A DNA stretch of 64,000 nt from positions 558,001 through 622,000 of the forward strand of contig NZ_CAKLCM010000002.1 of assembly GCF_921292975.1 (NCBI RefSeq), given 5' to 3'. Numbering within the stretch: the stretch's first letter is position 1; every line of letters starts with the position of its first letter. The notes beneath the pieces were generated by a model. The model was not told the origin of the DNA, ran no database searches, and saw only the letters and a program-made list of their open reading frames with translations. Origin of the DNA: Vibrio hippocampi (GTDB lineage Bacteria; Pseudomonadota; Gammaproteobacteria; Enterobacterales; Vibrionaceae). This document shows, one piece after another, positions 28,856-39,154 of the stretch. Made by a program: the position numbers and the translations under genes.

Positions 28856-29308
28856 TATGGTTGCCTCATTTATGGTTTATACGTTCACTGGTCCGTAAAA
28901 TGGGTCTGCTGTCCTTGCCGCAGTGAAATTCAATGAGGTCAATTTAGTCACCTAACTTTTTCCAAGCAATTTGGTCGTCTCTAGAGATACTTAGAAATAC
29001 AAATTAGTGATATGAGGCGTAAACTTTTGCGCTGTTGGACAAAAACACTACAACACTCGGGCATCAGTAGAATGTTGCGGTTATTTTCTAGGGAGGGGGA
29101 CTGAAAACTGGGGGACTTATCGTTTTAGGTAAGCGTTTGGATAAGGAGTAGATGTAGCCGATTATCGAGCCTAAGAGTTTATTGACAAAGGGCTCTGCGA
29201 TTTCCAATCCACTTGAATTTCATTTCCAACGCTTTCTAAAAGCAATGCATTACTTTAGAAAAACAACGTCAGGCATGATGGAGCTCTAAACGCAAGAGAG
29301 GTAACAAC
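28856..29308. other. 453-bp divergent intergenic region
   Basis: It lies between the serine hydrolase and the SMR transporter genes. No ORF. GCTGTCCTTG at 28908-28917 resembles motifs before the two downstream minus-strand genes. The rest is featureless to the eye. Confidence 0.35.
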
Positions 29309-29629
29309 ATGTTCTATTTAGCCATTGCCATTATTTCTGAAGTTATCGCAACAACACTTCTACCTTTAACAAACGGCTTCACCAAGTTTTTTCCATCTGT
29401 TGGATGTGCTTTGGGCTATGCGGCGGCTTTTTACTTCTTATCTCTGGCGACTGCGTCTGGTATGTCTAGCTCTACCGCATACGCAATTTGGTGTGGTGTC
29501 GGAATTGTTCTTATCGCCTTGGTTCAAGCGATGTTTGGCAAAATCCCTAATGGGCAAGTGATTATGGGGCTACTGCTGATTGTCTCGGGTGTCACTATGA
29601 TCAATCTAGGGGGGAATATAAGCCACTAG
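29309..29629 (+). CDS. SMR-family multidrug efflux transporter (EmrE-like)
   Basis: A 106-residue four-TM protein. The essential membrane glutamate is in AIISEVIATTLL (Glu14 of EmrE) and the family motif YAIWCGVGIVLIAL is present. It exports cationic compounds in exchange for protons as a dual-topology dimer. AGAGAGG precedes the ATG. It converges on paralogue B and diverges from the serine hydrolase. Confidence 0.92.
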   Translation: MFYLAIAIISEVIATTLLPLTNGFTKFFPSVGCALGYAAAFYFLSLATASGMSSSTAYAIWCGVGIVLIALVQAMFGKIPNGQVIMGLLLIVSGVTMINLGGNISH

Positions 29630-29729
29630 CTTCACTCTAGATTTAGTCATCAGAAAAGGTGGTAAGAGGCATTCAAACCATCTCCTCCCTGCAAGTAGTT
29701 ACAGCCAAAAAAGCCAATAAATTGAACCG

Positions 29730-30377
29730 CTATTTTTCGCTATCAGTCCACTCAGACCATTTAACCCAGCTTTCAATTAGTCGAGGGTCACCATACGTCC
29801 GTGCAAATCGAGGAAAGCTTTGCGGACACGAAACGCCTAGTGTCAACTGAGCCCATTGATTCAATTTGTAATGACTGCCATAGCCCTCGAGCATCATCGC
29901 GTCGTAGGCCAAGTGACACTTTTTCCAAAAGGCATGGTTCGTCTGCCCTTTTTTTGCCTCCCAAGGAAAAGACGGTAGTGATTCCGACTGAGAGTAAATG
30001 GCTTCCCCCATCATGTGTAACAAGCGGCTGACTTTTTCGATTCCTATGTCTTCTAAGGTAATATTTTTTACCGATTCGATATCCGCACCGCACTTAGCCG
30101 CCACACTATTGATAACGAAATCCATATCTAACTCACTGCAGACCTTGTAGCCTATCCAATCGAGCTTCGATAAGATCTCATCGCGATAGTCATCCTTGGT
30201 GAATTCTTTGTTGCGAATCGCACGCCTATATTCTACAGACTTTTGGTTTTTATCTGTTAAATGCGATTGTAAATTAGGGTAGCCTTCTAAGGCGGCTGGA
30301 TTCTGAGATAAGATTTCTAGAAGTCTTTCTTGATCTGTAAGTATATTCCCAAGTTCAGCACGAGTTTTACTGTCCAT
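29730..30377 (-). CDS. Unknown-family protein, paralogue B
   Basis: A 215-residue soluble protein. The start is 30377 because AAGGGG lies just before it; longer frames upstream lack a site. It is homologous to the protein at 22839-23492 over its full length, sharing KDDYRDEIL, LDMDFVIN, RLLHMM, SHYKLNQW, LGVSCPQS and YGDP. These residues are the likely functional core. No domain recognised; no membrane segment or signal peptide. The pair brackets the exported-protein region. Confidence 0.7.
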   Translation of the reverse strand: MDSKTRAELGNILTDQERLLEILSQNPAALEGYPNLQSHLTDKNQKSVEYRRAIRNKEFTKDDYRDEILSKLDWIGYKVCSELDMDFVINSVAAKCGADIESVKNITLEDIGIEKVSRLLHMMGEAIYSQSESLPSFPWEAKKGQTNHAFWKKCHLAYDAMMLEGYGSHYKLNQWAQLTLGVSCPQSFPRFARTYGDPRLIESWVKWSEWTDSEK

Positions 30378-30912
30378 ATTGCCCCTTAAGTTTTGTAATG
30401 CTTTGGTAAGAATACGCCAGAAGAGAACAAATATTCTAGATGTAACCGATAAAGATTTCAGGGAGGATAATAAAAGATCTACCACCTGTACTGACATTGC
30501 GACAATACGACCCCCCAAATCTGGTGTGGTAATTTGGCGTTGTTTTGGAAGCTGTTTTAGTTTCTTTTTCTACCATAATTTCAAGTATCGTAAACTCTGT
30601 CGATATTCCTCTTCAGAGCTATTACTTTAAGTAGAAAAGGGGCAAAACCTTGTTAGAGCAAAAGGCAAACTACGCAAAAGCCTCGAAAAGTTTCAAACTT
30701 TATTGTCGGGTTCTAATCTTTATTGTCCACCGACACTAATCTGGTCGTGTTTTTGAGGTTTTATTTGAATATCATGTGTTGAGTGGGGCTGAGACAAGTC
30801 GCTGTTTGCCATTTTAATCGCTGGTGTGTGATGGGTGGTTTGTTAATCACCACGCTAATCGGTGTAATAGCGACTCTTGCTTTGCCGTTGACCCAATAAT
30901 GACAGTACTTAC
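30378..30912. other. 535-bp region without a convincing gene
   Basis: It lies upstream of paralogue B and downstream of gloA. A 38-codon plus-strand frame at 30783-30899 ends in a hydrophobic run (LLITTLIGVIATLALP) that vaguely resembles a pilin N terminus, but it lacks a ribosome site. Not called. Confidence 0.35.
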
Positions 30913-30943
30913 AAAAAAACACCCCGATTTTTGTCGGGGTGTT
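30913..30943 (-). terminator. Terminator of gloA
   Basis: AACACCCCGA-ttttt-g-TCGGGGTGTT; on the minus strand it runs into a U tract. Confidence 0.88.
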
Positions 30944-30976
30944 CTAGTTTTGGGACGGCACTGATTGCTCAATAGA

Positions 30977-31393
30977 CTAGCCTTCGATACCCGCATCTGC
31001 TTGAGTATTTTGGATAAGCTCGACCATGTAGCCATCAGGATCTTTGATAAAGGCAATCTCGGTCGTTCCGCCTTTTACTGGACCCGGCTCACGAGTGACG
31101 TTGCCACCCGCTGCTTTTATCGCATCACACGTGGTGTAAATATCATCAACACCAATCGCGATATGACCGTATGCAGAACCAAGGTCGTATTCAGATACGC
31201 CCCAGTTGTAAGTCAGTTCGATTTCTGCGGCATCAGGGTTATTTCCAAAGCCTAAGAACGCAAGGGTGTACTTGTACTCAGTGTTTTCATTTTTGCGCAG
31301 TAGTTTCATACCAATTACATCGGTGTAGAAAGCGATCGATTTATCAAGATCACCAACACGTAACATAGTATGCAAAATACGACCGTTAGACAT
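30977..31393 (-). CDS. gloA: Glyoxalase I (lactoylglutathione lyase)
   Basis: This enzyme isomerises the methylglyoxal-glutathione hemithioacetal to S-lactoylglutathione. It has 138 residues. The two VOC modules show the metal ligands His in [15 protein letters not shown], Glu in [10 protein letters not shown], His in [10 protein letters not shown] and Glu in YMVELIQNT. The size and motifs are of the short Ni/Co-type bacterial enzyme. It lies about 30 bp after nth on the same strand. Confidence 0.95.
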   Translation of the reverse strand: MSNGRILHTMLRVGDLDKSIAFYTDVIGMKLLRKNENTEYKYTLAFLGFGNNPDAAEIELTYNWGVSEYDLGSAYGHIAIGVDDIYTTCDAIKAAGGNVTREPGPVKGGTTEIAFIKDPDGYMVELIQNTQADAGIEG

Positions 31394-31424
31394 GACATTG
31401 CTCCTTAGTCATTAACAGATAGTT

Positions 31425-32063
31425 TTATTCTGGGTAAACCTTTTCTTTAAACTCACACAGATCTTCGATAATACAACTTCCGCAACGCGGCTTGCGCGCC
31501 ACACAAGTATAGCGACCATGTAAAATCAACCAATGATGGACGTCAAGCTTAAACTCTTTGGGAACCACCTTGAGTAACTTTTGCTCTACGTCATCAACGC
31601 TTTTTCCCATCGCGAGTTTGGTTCGGTTTGATACTCGGTAAATATGGGTATCGACGGCGATAGTCGGCCAGCCAAAGGCGGTATTTAAAACCACATTCGC
31701 GGTTTTACGTCCTACGCCGGGTAACGCTTCCAGTGCCGCTCTATCTTCAGGAACAACGCTATCATGCTGTTCAATCAATATTTTACAAGTCTTGATGACA
31801 TTTTCGGCCTTGGAGTTAAACAGTCCAATCGTCTTGATGTACTGTTTCACACCATCCACACCGAGCGCAAGAATACCTTCAGGTGTGTTTGCCACGGGAT
31901 AGAGTTTATCGGTGGCTTTATTGACGCTGACGTCGGTGGCTTGTGCAGACAATAACACCGCGATCAGCAACTCAAACGGTGTCGACCAGTTAAGCTCGGT
32001 TTGTGGGTTTGGGTTGTTTTCACGTAAACGTTCTAATATCAGCTTTCGTTTGTCTTTATTCAT
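31425..32063 (-). CDS. nth: Endonuclease III
   Basis: A DNA glycosylase/AP lyase for oxidised pyrimidines. It has 212 residues. The helix-hairpin-helix LPGVGRKTANVVLN contains the catalytic Lys, and the following VDTHIYRVSNR contains the catalytic Asp. The C-terminal [4Fe-4S] motif is CVARKPRCGSCIIEDLC. It lies at the end of the rnf operon, the usual enterobacterial and Vibrio order, about 95 bp after rnfE. Confidence 0.96.
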   Translation of the reverse strand: MNKDKRKLILERLRENNPNPQTELNWSTPFELLIAVLLSAQATDVSVNKATDKLYPVANTPEGILALGVDGVKQYIKTIGLFNSKAENVIKTCKILIEQHDSVVPEDRAALEALPGVGRKTANVVLNTAFGWPTIAVDTHIYRVSNRTKLAMGKSVDDVEQKLLKVVPKEFKLDVHHWLILHGRYTCVARKPRCGSCIIEDLCEFKEKVYPE

Positions 32064-32110
32064 AATTGAGCCACTTTACTTCCTAGTCATCGTGTGCCTG
32101 TACTTCTTTG

Positions 32111-32140
32111 TCGTGCACTTATTTTTCGTGCACTTATTTA
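32111..32140. repeat. Two 15-bp tandem repeats (TCGTGCACTTATTTT)
   Basis: Two nearly exact copies with degenerate copies on each side, in the short rnfE-nth gap. Confidence 0.8.
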
Positions 32141-32156
32141 TCGAGTAATAGTCACA

Positions 32157-32846
32157 TTAATTGGTCACGCGAGCCCGCTCTATGGGGGCTTTCTGTTGTT
32201 TTGGTTGTCTTTGAGCAATAAAGTGGTCGATGATGTTTTTAAGTGCGATTAAAAAGCCCACGCCGATAAAGGCACCGGGTGGCAATAAAGCGAGTAAAAA
32301 CTGGCTATCGAATTGAAAAATTTCAATGCGTAACATCGATGCCCAATCCCCAAGTAGCAAATCGGCACCATCGAACAGTGTGCCATTGCCAATGATCTCG
32401 CGCATCGCGCCGAGTATGACGAGAGCCAATGTCATCCCTAATCCCATCCAAAAGCCATCCAATGCGGATTTAGCCGGTGTATTCTTTGAAGCAAAGGCTT
32501 CGGCTCGACCAATGATGATACAGTTGGTTACGATCAGGGGAATAAAGATGCCTAAAGAGAGGTACAACCCGTAAGCGTATGCGTTCATGAGCAACTGGAC
32601 ACAGGTAACGAGGGCGGCAATGATCATCACAAACACCGGAATACGGACTTCGTTAGGAACGTAGTTACGGATCAGCGACACGGTGACATTAGAGCCGACC
32701 AATACCAGTAGGGTGGCGATACCTAAACCTAACGCATTCGTTACAGTCGAAGATACCGCGAGCAAAGGACACAAACCAAGAAGTTGCACTAAGGCCGGGT
32801 TGTTGTCCCAGAGTCCATTTTTTAACAGTTGCTTGTTACTATCCAT
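32157..32846 (-). CDS. rnfE: Rnf complex subunit E
   Basis: An integral membrane subunit (229 residues, about six helices) of the Rnf ferredoxin:NAD+ oxidoreductase, homologous to NqrD and RnfA. The N-terminal block [23 protein letters not shown] carries the conserved cysteine region that holds the intramembrane iron-sulfur centre shared with RnfA. Confidence 0.95.
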   Translation of the reverse strand: MDSNKQLLKNGLWDNNPALVQLLGLCPLLAVSSTVTNALGLGIATLLVLVGSNVTVSLIRNYVPNEVRIPVFVMIIAALVTCVQLLMNAYAYGLYLSLGIFIPLIVTNCIIIGRAEAFASKNTPAKSALDGFWMGLGMTLALVILGAMREIIGNGTLFDGADLLLGDWASMLRIEIFQFDSQFLLALLPPGAFIGVGFLIALKNIIDHFIAQRQPKQQKAPIERARVTN

Positions 32847-32849
32847 GGC

Positions 32850-33476
32850 TTACTCCTCACAGCCTAATGTCTGTTGGTAAATCGTGCTGCGATTGTCGTT
32901 AATAAAGGTGGCGGTATTTTTGACAGCATGAACAACCGCGCGAGGCGTAATGGTTGCGCCAGTAAAGGAATCAAACATCCCGCCATCTTTTTTTACTGCC
33001 CATTGCGCTTGGTTTTGCTCTGTGATGGTTTTGCCACTAAAGCTGAGTATCCAGTCGCTAATTCGCAGATCGATCTTATCACCCAGTCCGGGCGTTTCTT
33101 GATGACTTAGAACGCGCGTTGCCAAAACGGTTCCTTGGTTGTCGATACCGACGATGATTTTGATTGCACCGTTATAGCCATCGGGAGCGATACTCTCTAC
33201 AGCAATAGCCGCAGGCTGTCCTGCCAGTGTCGCGACATAAGCGTGTTGTGGCTCTGAGGAACCTAGCAGCGGACTACTGACCCAAGTGCAAGCCTGCGCC
33301 AGTTCATTATCATGTAAATCCTTTGGGATCACTTGATTCAGCGTCGCCGCTAATTGGGCTTGCTGTTGGTACTGAATCTGATCTTTGGTCAAGAATTGAG
33401 TCAAAGCGACTAACCCGGTTGATGCACAGGCAAATATCGCAAGGGTCAGCCCATTTTTTTTAATGGCATTCAACAT
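32850..33476 (-). CDS. rnfG: Rnf complex subunit G
   Basis: 208 residues: one N-terminal membrane helix and a periplasmic FMN-binding domain. FMN is attached to threonine in DSFTGATITPRAVV. It is separated from rnfE by three bases and from rnfD by five, so it is tightly coupled. Confidence 0.95.
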   Translation of the reverse strand: MLNAIKKNGLTLAIFACASTGLVALTQFLTKDQIQYQQQAQLAATLNQVIPKDLHDNELAQACTWVSSPLLGSSEPQHAYVATLAGQPAAIAVESIAPDGYNGAIKIIVGIDNQGTVLATRVLSHQETPGLGDKIDLRISDWILSFSGKTITEQNQAQWAVKKDGGMFDSFTGATITPRAVVHAVKNTATFINDNRSTIYQQTLGCEE

Positions 33477-33481
33477 GTTAG

Positions 33482-34528
33482 TTAGTGTCCATAGGTTCTT
33501 GGTTTAGTGTAATAATCAATCAGCGGAACGCACATATTTGCCAACAGTACCGCAAACGCCACGCCATCAGGGAAGCCTCCCCAAGCACGAATGATAAAAA
33601 TCATCACCCCAATAAAAGCGCCATAGACCAATCGCCCTTTTTTGGTGGTTGAGGCGGAAACAGGATCGGTGGCAATAAAGAACGCCCCTAGCATGGTGGC
33701 ACCAGATAACAGATGCAGGATAGGCGAGGCGGTTTCACCGGGCATAAATAACGCACAGAGACCACTGATTGCGAACAGTCCAGCTAACATGGCGACAGGA
33801 ATATGCCATTGGATAACGCGTAGTTTTAATAACACCAAGCCACCCAGCAAGTAGCAGATATTGACCCATTGCCAGCCCACGCCAGCCAGTCCAGAAAATA
33901 CCGAGTCTTGGGTTATCTCAGGCAGGGTGTTGCCATTTTTTAGCCCCGTCTTGATAGCATCGAGCGGTGTCGCCGCCGTTACGCCGTCGATGCCAGAGCG
34001 AATCTGTTGTAACGAGAAACCATTGATGTCGAATCCAGTAAAAATCACGGAAATAGCATCTACAAAACTGTAACTCGCCCCTTGCATCCCGGTCGCTGGC
34101 AGCCAGCTGGTCATCTGCAACGGAAATGAAATCAGTAACACCACATAGGCAACCATTGCTGGGTTAAATGGGTTTTGCCCAAGCCCCCCATAGAGCTGTT
34201 TAGCAATCACAATGGCAAAAATAAGACCTATGGTGATGACCCACCATGGCGATAACGGAGGGATCGCGATAGCCAGCAACCAACTAGTGACAAGCGCACT
34301 ACCATCGTTGAGCGTGGCTGTTACTGGGCGCTTTCTTATCGCTAATACTGCGGCTTCCATCGCTAAGCCGATGACGAGTGCGAAGACGAGCTGAATCACC
34401 GTCCCCCATCCGAAGAAGTAAGTCTGAGCGACTAAACCCGGTAAAGCACACAGCGCGACGGCTTTCATAAGATCTGAAGTGCGCTTACGGTTGTGCGCGT
34501 GAGGTGAGCTAGCAATAAAAAAAGCCAT
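33482..34528 (-). CDS. rnfD: Rnf complex subunit D
   Basis: A 348-residue integral membrane flavoprotein, homologous to NqrB. The covalent FMN site is the [15 protein letters not shown] segment. It is thought to form part of the ion path. Its start codon overlaps the rnfC stop by one base. Confidence 0.95.
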   Translation of the reverse strand: MAFFIASSPHAHNRKRTSDLMKAVALCALPGLVAQTYFFGWGTVIQLVFALVIGLAMEAAVLAIRKRPVTATLNDGSALVTSWLLAIAIPPLSPWWVITIGLIFAIVIAKQLYGGLGQNPFNPAMVAYVVLLISFPLQMTSWLPATGMQGASYSFVDAISVIFTGFDINGFSLQQIRSGIDGVTAATPLDAIKTGLKNGNTLPEITQDSVFSGLAGVGWQWVNICYLLGGLVLLKLRVIQWHIPVAMLAGLFAISGLCALFMPGETASPILHLLSGATMLGAFFIATDPVSASTTKKGRLVYGAFIGVMIFIIRAWGGFPDGVAFAVLLANMCVPLIDYYTKPRTYGH

Positions 34529-36852
34529 TACTCATTTTCCTTATTAGTTGTTTTGCTTTGCGCTTTTTTTGCTTTAGCTCGAGCGATGGCAGCGGCAACG
34601 GCGGCTTTTTTGTCATCTTTTGGAGACTCATGATCCTGAGATGAGGCAGTTTGTTGTTCCGCTTTGCGTGCTTTAGCACGGGCAACCGCTGCAGCAACGG
34701 CAGCTTTTTTGTTGTCCTCAGGAGATTCGTCACTCTGAGATGAGGCAGTTTGTTGCTCCGCTTTGCGTGCTTTGGCACGGGCAACCGCCGCGGCAACAGC
34801 GGCTTTTTTACTTTCCTCTGGCGATTCATCCTCTTGAGATGAGGCTGCTTGCTGCTCTGCTTTGCGTGCTTTGGCACGGGCAATCGCTGCCGCGACAGCG
34901 TCTTTTTTGCTGTCGCCTTGAGATTCGTCACTCTGAGATGAGGCAGTTTGTTGTTCCGCTTTGCGTGCTTTGGCGCGGGCAATCGCTGCCGCGACAGCGT
35001 CTTTTTTGCTGTCAGCTTGAGGTTCATCACCTTGAGGTGAGCCTGCTTGTTGCTCTGCTTTGCGCGCTTTGGCTCGGGCGATCGCCGCGGCAACAACCGT
35101 CGATTTATCCGCGCCATTTTCCGCGCTTTCTTGGGCTTCGTTACTCGCTTTTTCCGCTTTACGTTCCCGAGCAAGGCGCTTGCGTTCTTCGCGCAGCTTA
35201 TTCATTTCACTGTTATCAGGTTCCGCTTTTTGGCTCGCTAACGCTTCGGCTTGTTTGGCTTTGGCGCGAGCAATGGCGGCCGCAACGGCGGGTTTTGGCT
35301 GCGATGATGCGATATCACTGGTTTGTTTCGCCTTCACTCGAGCAATCGCTGCGGCGACCGCATCGCCATCGGTGCTTGCCTTCATCTGTTGGCGACGGGC
35401 ATCAGCGGCTTGCTTAAAGCGATTTTCTCGCTCTTGCTTATCTCGCTCCATGCGCGCCTTTTTCTCTTCAAAACGTAATCGTGCGCGCTCAGCGGCTTCT
35501 GCTTCTTGGTTGCGGCTGCGAATCTCTGCTTTCGCTTGTCGGTAGTATTGAACCAGCGGAATTTCACTTGGGCAGACATAAGCGCAAGCCCCGCACTCAA
35601 TGCAGTCTTTGATATTCAGCTCTTCACACTTATCGTATTCCGCCGATTTTGCATACCACTGTAGCTGTTGAGGGAGCAGCGAGGCAGGGCAAGCTTCAGC
35701 GCATTGGCTGCAACGAATACAGGGCATTTCATAGCTGTGGGGTGCGATCTCTTTGCGTGTTGGCGCCAGTATACAGTTGGATGTTTTAGTTATTGGCACA
35801 TTAGCATGTGGCAAGGTAAAGCCCATCATGGGACCGCCCATGATCAGACGAGGCGATTTTTTGTCCGCTTGGTAGCTGTACTCATCAAGCAGGGCTTGCA
35901 CCGGTGTGCCAATAAGCGTCCAAACATTTCTCGGCTGCGCAAAGGTATCACCGGTCAGGGTGACGACTCGTTGAATCAAAGGTTCGGCATCTAAAACCGC
36001 TTTTTTTACGCTGTACACCGAGCCGACGTTTTGTACCATCACTCCAATATCGGCTGGGATACCGCCGCTGGGGACTTCCAGGTTGGTGATAATTTTGATC
36101 AGCTGTTTTTCGCCACCGGACGGGTATTTGGTTGGAATCACACGAATAACAATATCAAGATGCTGTGCCGCTTGTTGCAATGCCTGTATTGCTTGCGGTT
36201 TATTGTCTTCAACACCAATGACGGTCAGTTTTGGTTCGAGTATATGTTCCAGCACTTCAATGCCAGCGATAATCTCGTCAGCAAAGTGCTGCATTAGGGT
36301 GTCGTCGGCGGTGATATACGGCTCGCACTCGGCGGCATTGATAATCAGCACGTCGGTACGTTTTTGTCCCGCTTGGATTTTTTTAGCCGTTGGGAAGCCT
36401 GCGCCACCCATACCAGAGACACCGGCTTGGCGAATGATTTCTATCAGTTGTTCCGGTGTATGCTGCTGATAGTTTTCAATCGGCGTTTTGTCGATCCACT
36501 GATCTTGACCATTAGGCTGCAAGACAATGCACAACTCACTTAAACCCGATGGATGCGCCACCGTTCTGGGTTCAATAGCGACGATGATTCCTGACGTTGA
36601 GGCATGTACTGGCAGCATCATGGCGGCATTCACTTCCGTTAGGCACTGACCTTTAAGTACGGTATCTCCGACAGAGACGAGAATATCGCCCGGTTTACCG
36701 ATGTGCTGTTTGATCGGAATGACCAACTCACTAGGTATAATGGCTTCGGCAATCGCCGTTTGGTTCGATTGGGTTTTATTTTCGACAGGGTGCACGCCAC
36801 CAGGAAAATCCCATAACAGACCAGATTGAATTTGTTCTATTAGTGATAACAT
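34528..36852 (-). CDS. rnfC: Rnf complex subunit C with long C-terminal repeat tail
   Basis: The peripheral NADH/FMN subunit, homologous to NqrF-associated NqrA at its N terminus. The FMN/NADH region contains [12 protein letters not shown]. Two [4Fe-4S] motifs follow, [15 protein letters not shown] and [16 protein letters not shown]. After about residue 450 comes a charged helical tail with eight copies of a [15 protein letters not shown] motif; the last five or six are near-identical 33-residue (99-bp) units. The tail is known to be long and variable among Vibrio and enteric RnfC. It has 774 residues, and its rnfB spacing is eight bases. Confidence 0.95.
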   Translation of the reverse strand: MLSLIEQIQSGLLWDFPGGVHPVENKTQSNQTAIAEAIIPSELVIPIKQHIGKPGDILVSVGDTVLKGQCLTEVNAAMMLPVHASTSGIIVAIEPRTVAHPSGLSELCIVLQPNGQDQWIDKTPIENYQQHTPEQLIEIIRQAGVSGMGGAGFPTAKKIQAGQKRTDVLIINAAECEPYITADDTLMQHFADEIIAGIEVLEHILEPKLTVIGVEDNKPQAIQALQQAAQHLDIVIRVIPTKYPSGGEKQLIKIITNLEVPSGGIPADIGVMVQNVGSVYSVKKAVLDAEPLIQRVVTLTGDTFAQPRNVWTLIGTPVQALLDEYSYQADKKSPRLIMGGPMMGFTLPHANVPITKTSNCILAPTRKEIAPHSYEMPCIRCSQCAEACPASLLPQQLQWYAKSAEYDKCEELNIKDCIECGACAYVCPSEIPLVQYYRQAKAEIRSRNQEAEAAERARLRFEEKKARMERDKQERENRFKQAADARRQQMKASTDGDAVAAAIARVKAKQTSDIASSQPKPAVAAAIARAKAKQAEALASQKAEPDNSEMNKLREERKRLARERKAEKASNEAQESAENGADKSTVVAAAIARAKARKAEQQAGSPQGDEPQADSKKDAVAAAIARAKARKAEQQTASSQSDESQGDSKKDAVAAAIARAKARKAEQQAASSQEDESPEESKKAAVAAAVARAKARKAEQQTASSQSDESPEDNKKAAVAAAVARAKARKAEQQTASSQDHESPKDDKKAAVAAAIARAKAKKAQSKTTNKENE
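34545..35110. repeat. 99-bp tandem repeats inside rnfC
   Basis: Direct repeats of about 99 bp encode [17 protein letters not shown] plus a Ser/Gln/Asp/Glu-rich linker. The units keep the reading frame, so copy-number change would shift length by 33 residues without a frameshift. The rest of the tail (35110-35375) holds older, diverged copies. Confidence 0.9.
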
Positions 36853-36860
36853 ACGGCTTC

Positions 36861-37439
36861 CTAGTGTGCTTGCTTTTGTTGTGTCGCGTCAGTGATGTCT
36901 TTCACTGGGATCATATTGAGTTGCCACTTCCAACTGTCGGTCGTCTCTTTCACCTCAATCATTTCTATACAATCAGTAGGGCACGGAGCGACACAAAGAT
37001 CACAGCCTGTGCATTCGTCTTTTATGACGGTATGCAACGCTTTGGTTCCGCCGACGATGGCGTCCACGGGGCAAGCTTGAATGCATTTAGTACAGCCAAT
37101 ACACATGTCTTCATGAATAAACGCCACGGTCTTAACGGCTTCTTCCTCATGAGCGGACTCTTGAGCGTCAACCCCCATCAGATCGGCAAGTTTTTCGATG
37201 GTGGCTTGACCACCCGGTGGACACTTGTTGATGTCATCGCCACTAGCAATGGCTTCTGCGTATGGACGACAGCCGGGGTAACCGCATTGACCACATTGCG
37301 TTTGAGGCAAAATAGCGTCGATCTGTTCAACAATAGGATCGGATTCCACCTTAAATTTGATGGAAGCAAAGCCGAGGAGAATCCCGAAGATAGCGGCAAG
37401 AACGACAAGAGCAATCACTGAAATAACGATGGTATCCAT
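36861..37439 (-). CDS. rnfB: Rnf complex subunit B
   Basis: The 192-residue electron-entry ferredoxin subunit. An N-terminal membrane helix is followed by the [4Fe-4S] motif [10 protein letters not shown] and two ferredoxin clusters, [16 protein letters not shown] and [16 protein letters not shown]. Its start overlaps the rnfA stop by one base (TAATG type). Confidence 0.96.
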   Translation of the reverse strand: MDTIVISVIALVVLAAIFGILLGFASIKFKVESDPIVEQIDAILPQTQCGQCGYPGCRPYAEAIASGDDINKCPPGGQATIEKLADLMGVDAQESAHEEEAVKTVAFIHEDMCIGCTKCIQACPVDAIVGGTKALHTVIKDECTGCDLCVAPCPTDCIEMIEVKETTDSWKWQLNMIPVKDITDATQQKQAH

Positions 37440-38020
37440 TAAAGTTTCACCAACCCAGTAAAGCCCATGAAAGCCAATGACATTAAACCTGCGGTAATCA
37501 TGGCAATAGAAGCGCCTTTGAAGGGCGCTGGAACGTCAGCAGCCGCAATACGTTCACGCATCGAAGCGAATAAAATCAGTACCAGAGAAAAGCCCAAGGC
37601 CGCACCAAAACCATAGATAATCGATTCGATAAAGTTATGATTTTCATTGATATTCAGCAAGGCGACACCCAAAACCGCGCAATTGGTGGTAATTAGGGGC
37701 AAGAAGATGCCGAGCAAGCGATAGAGTGTTGGGCTGGTTTTATGTACCACCATCTCAGTGAACTGCACCACGACCGCGATCACTAAGATAAAGCTCATCG
37801 TACGCAGATAGGAGATACTCAGCGGCTCGAGTACGTATGTCTCAACCAGATAAGCGCAGACAGAAGCGAGCGTTAGCACAAATGTCGTGGCTAACCCCAT
37901 GCCAATAGCGGTTTCTAGCTTTTTAGAGACCCCCATAAAAGGGCATAAGCCAAGGAATTTTACCAGTACAAAGTTGTTGACGAGAACCGTGCCTACCAAC
38001 AACAAAAGATATTCGGTCAT
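37439..38020 (-). CDS. rnfA: Rnf complex subunit A
   Basis: A 193-residue integral membrane subunit homologous to RnfE and NqrE. The conserved N-terminal block is [20 protein letters not shown] with the cysteine motif. First gene of the rnfABCDGE-nth operon; its promoter must lie in 38021-38200. Confidence 0.96.
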   Translation of the reverse strand: MTEYLLLLVGTVLVNNFVLVKFLGLCPFMGVSKKLETAIGMGLATTFVLTLASVCAYLVETYVLEPLSISYLRTMSFILVIAVVVQFTEMVVHKTSPTLYRLLGIFLPLITTNCAVLGVALLNINENHNFIESIIYGFGAALGFSLVLILFASMRERIAAADVPAPFKGASIAMITAGLMSLAFMGFTGLVKL

Positions 38021-38201
38021 AAATAGTCGATGTAAAGAGCTGTGATCTCCCTATTATCCTGTTTTGCGCGCCGAATAACAACCGGATAAAGCTAGGGTTT
38101 TATCCATTCGGCCAAGGGACATGCAGTGACAGGCGAGAGGCATATTGTTCTCAGAGTGTAGTCGTTACGGTGCGGCAGGGAAAGTGTGTATGACAGAAAG
38201 C

Positions 38202-38230
38202 AAAAAAGACGCCGTAAAAGGCGTCTTTTT
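38202..38230 (-). terminator. Terminator of tRNA-Asn
   Basis: AAAAAGACGCC-gtaaaa-GGCGTCTTTTT directly downstream of the tRNA 3' end on the minus strand. Confidence 0.9.
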
Positions 38231-38236
38231 CTAATT

Positions 38237-38312
38237 TGGCTCCCCCTGCGGGACTCGAACCTGCGACATACGGATTAACAGTCCGCCGTTCTACCAACTG
38301 AACTAAGGGGGA
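38237..38312 (-). tRNA. tRNA-Asn (anticodon GTT)
   Basis: The 76-nt minus-strand transcript starts TCCCCCTTAG and ends GGGGGAGCCA. The acceptor stem pairs, the D-loop has AGTTGGTAGA, the anticodon loop reads CTGTTAATC (GUU) and the T loop GTTCGAGTC. The CCA is encoded. Confidence 0.97.
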
Positions 38313-38772
38313 AAAGTTGATGGCGGGAATACTAACACCACCATTTGGCAAAATCTAGACTGAAAATAAAAAAATTAACCGACGACGTGCTGTTTGACGA
38401 ATAAATGGTCGATTGTGGTAATGTAGCCCTTGCTCAGGATGCCAAAATGACCGCGTGCGTGAGAGCATTTCTGGGTGGTCGCAAGACTAATACTCGACGG
38501 TGGCTTGTGTCGATTGCAGTCGACACAACGCAAAGGATTGCTATTTTAAAAACTGTAACCCACCACATAGAATGATAACTAAGGAATAGCTAGGAACAAA
38601 CCGGATTAGGTCGGCAACGCCTTGTTTTTCAAAGGGGTGAGGCTATATTCAGCGATGAAAGTTAAAAGCCGCAAGAAATGAGAAACGACGCGGATCTACT
38701 TTCATTACACCGCGTGGATTTAGAAAACGGATGATATGAGCACAATCATCCGATTCTATGTTTTGAGAGCGT
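38313..38772. other. Gap between tRNA-Asn and the S24 gene
   Basis: 460 bp with no gene. TTGTGTCGA-ttgcag-TCGACACAA at 38505-38528 is a perfect 9-bp inverted repeat. The left copy of a 17-bp direct repeat follows at 38537-38553. The tRNA promoter must be within the first 100 bp. Confidence 0.5.
38537..38553. repeat. Left copy of the 17-bp direct repeat bounding the island
   Basis: ATTGCTATTTTAAAAAC occurs here and again at 42895-42911, next to uvrB. The sequence after it also keeps partial similarity (GTAAC versus GTGAC). Confidence 0.7.
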
Positions 38773-39084
38773 TTAAAGATCAGTTGCCCGTTGAACGACC
38801 TTACCAACGATGCACAGCTCGTTGAGTTGTTCTTTCGGAACGGCAATAGGTCCATAGTCTTTATTGTCACTAATCAGCACCAAAGAACCGTCAAAGCTCT
38901 TCTGGATTCTTTTAGCGTAAAGCTCATCACCAAGTCTAACCACATAGATATGACCATCAATAGGCACTCTTGATTCAGTATCAATCAGTAGTGAGTCGTT
39001 ATCTGTAATGGTATCAGCCATTGAGTCGCCCTTTACAAACACGACTACTCTCCTCGGACTGTACAGAAATGTATTAAGCATCAC
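38773..39084 (-). CDS. Shortened phage-repressor-like protein (S24/LexA domain)
   Basis: 103 residues that are only the C-terminal peptidase S24 part of a CI/LexA-type repressor. The catalytic serine is in VKGDSMADTITDNDSLL and the lysine is in LYAKRIQKS. The usual N-terminal DNA-binding domain is absent, so this is either a remnant or a stand-alone UmuD-like fragment. It marks phage-derived DNA next to tRNA-Asn. Confidence 0.7.
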   Translation of the reverse strand: MMLNTFLYSPRRVVVFVKGDSMADTITDNDSLLIDTESRVPIDGHIYVVRLGDELYAKRIQKSFDGSLVLISDNKDYGPIAVPKEQLNELCIVGKVVQRATDL

Positions 39085-39154
39085 GCACCAGAGCGGGTGA
39101 CGTTGAGTAAGTTGCTCTTTCTCGATATTTATAATGACAAACAGTATAGGTTAG

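Noticed and set aside
30783..30899. 38-codon frame resembling a pilin N terminus
   Set aside because: The resemblance rests on a short hydrophobic run; there is no prepilin cleavage site and no ribosome site.
34509..35545. Several long open frames on both strands across the rnfC repeat
   Set aside because: They are shadows of the GC-rich repeat units; the rnfC frame alone continues into a known protein.
38237..38312. tRNA-Asn as an integrase attachment site for the island
   Set aside because: The island lies on the 5' side of the tRNA, no repeat of the tRNA 3' end was found at its far edge, and no integrase gene is present.
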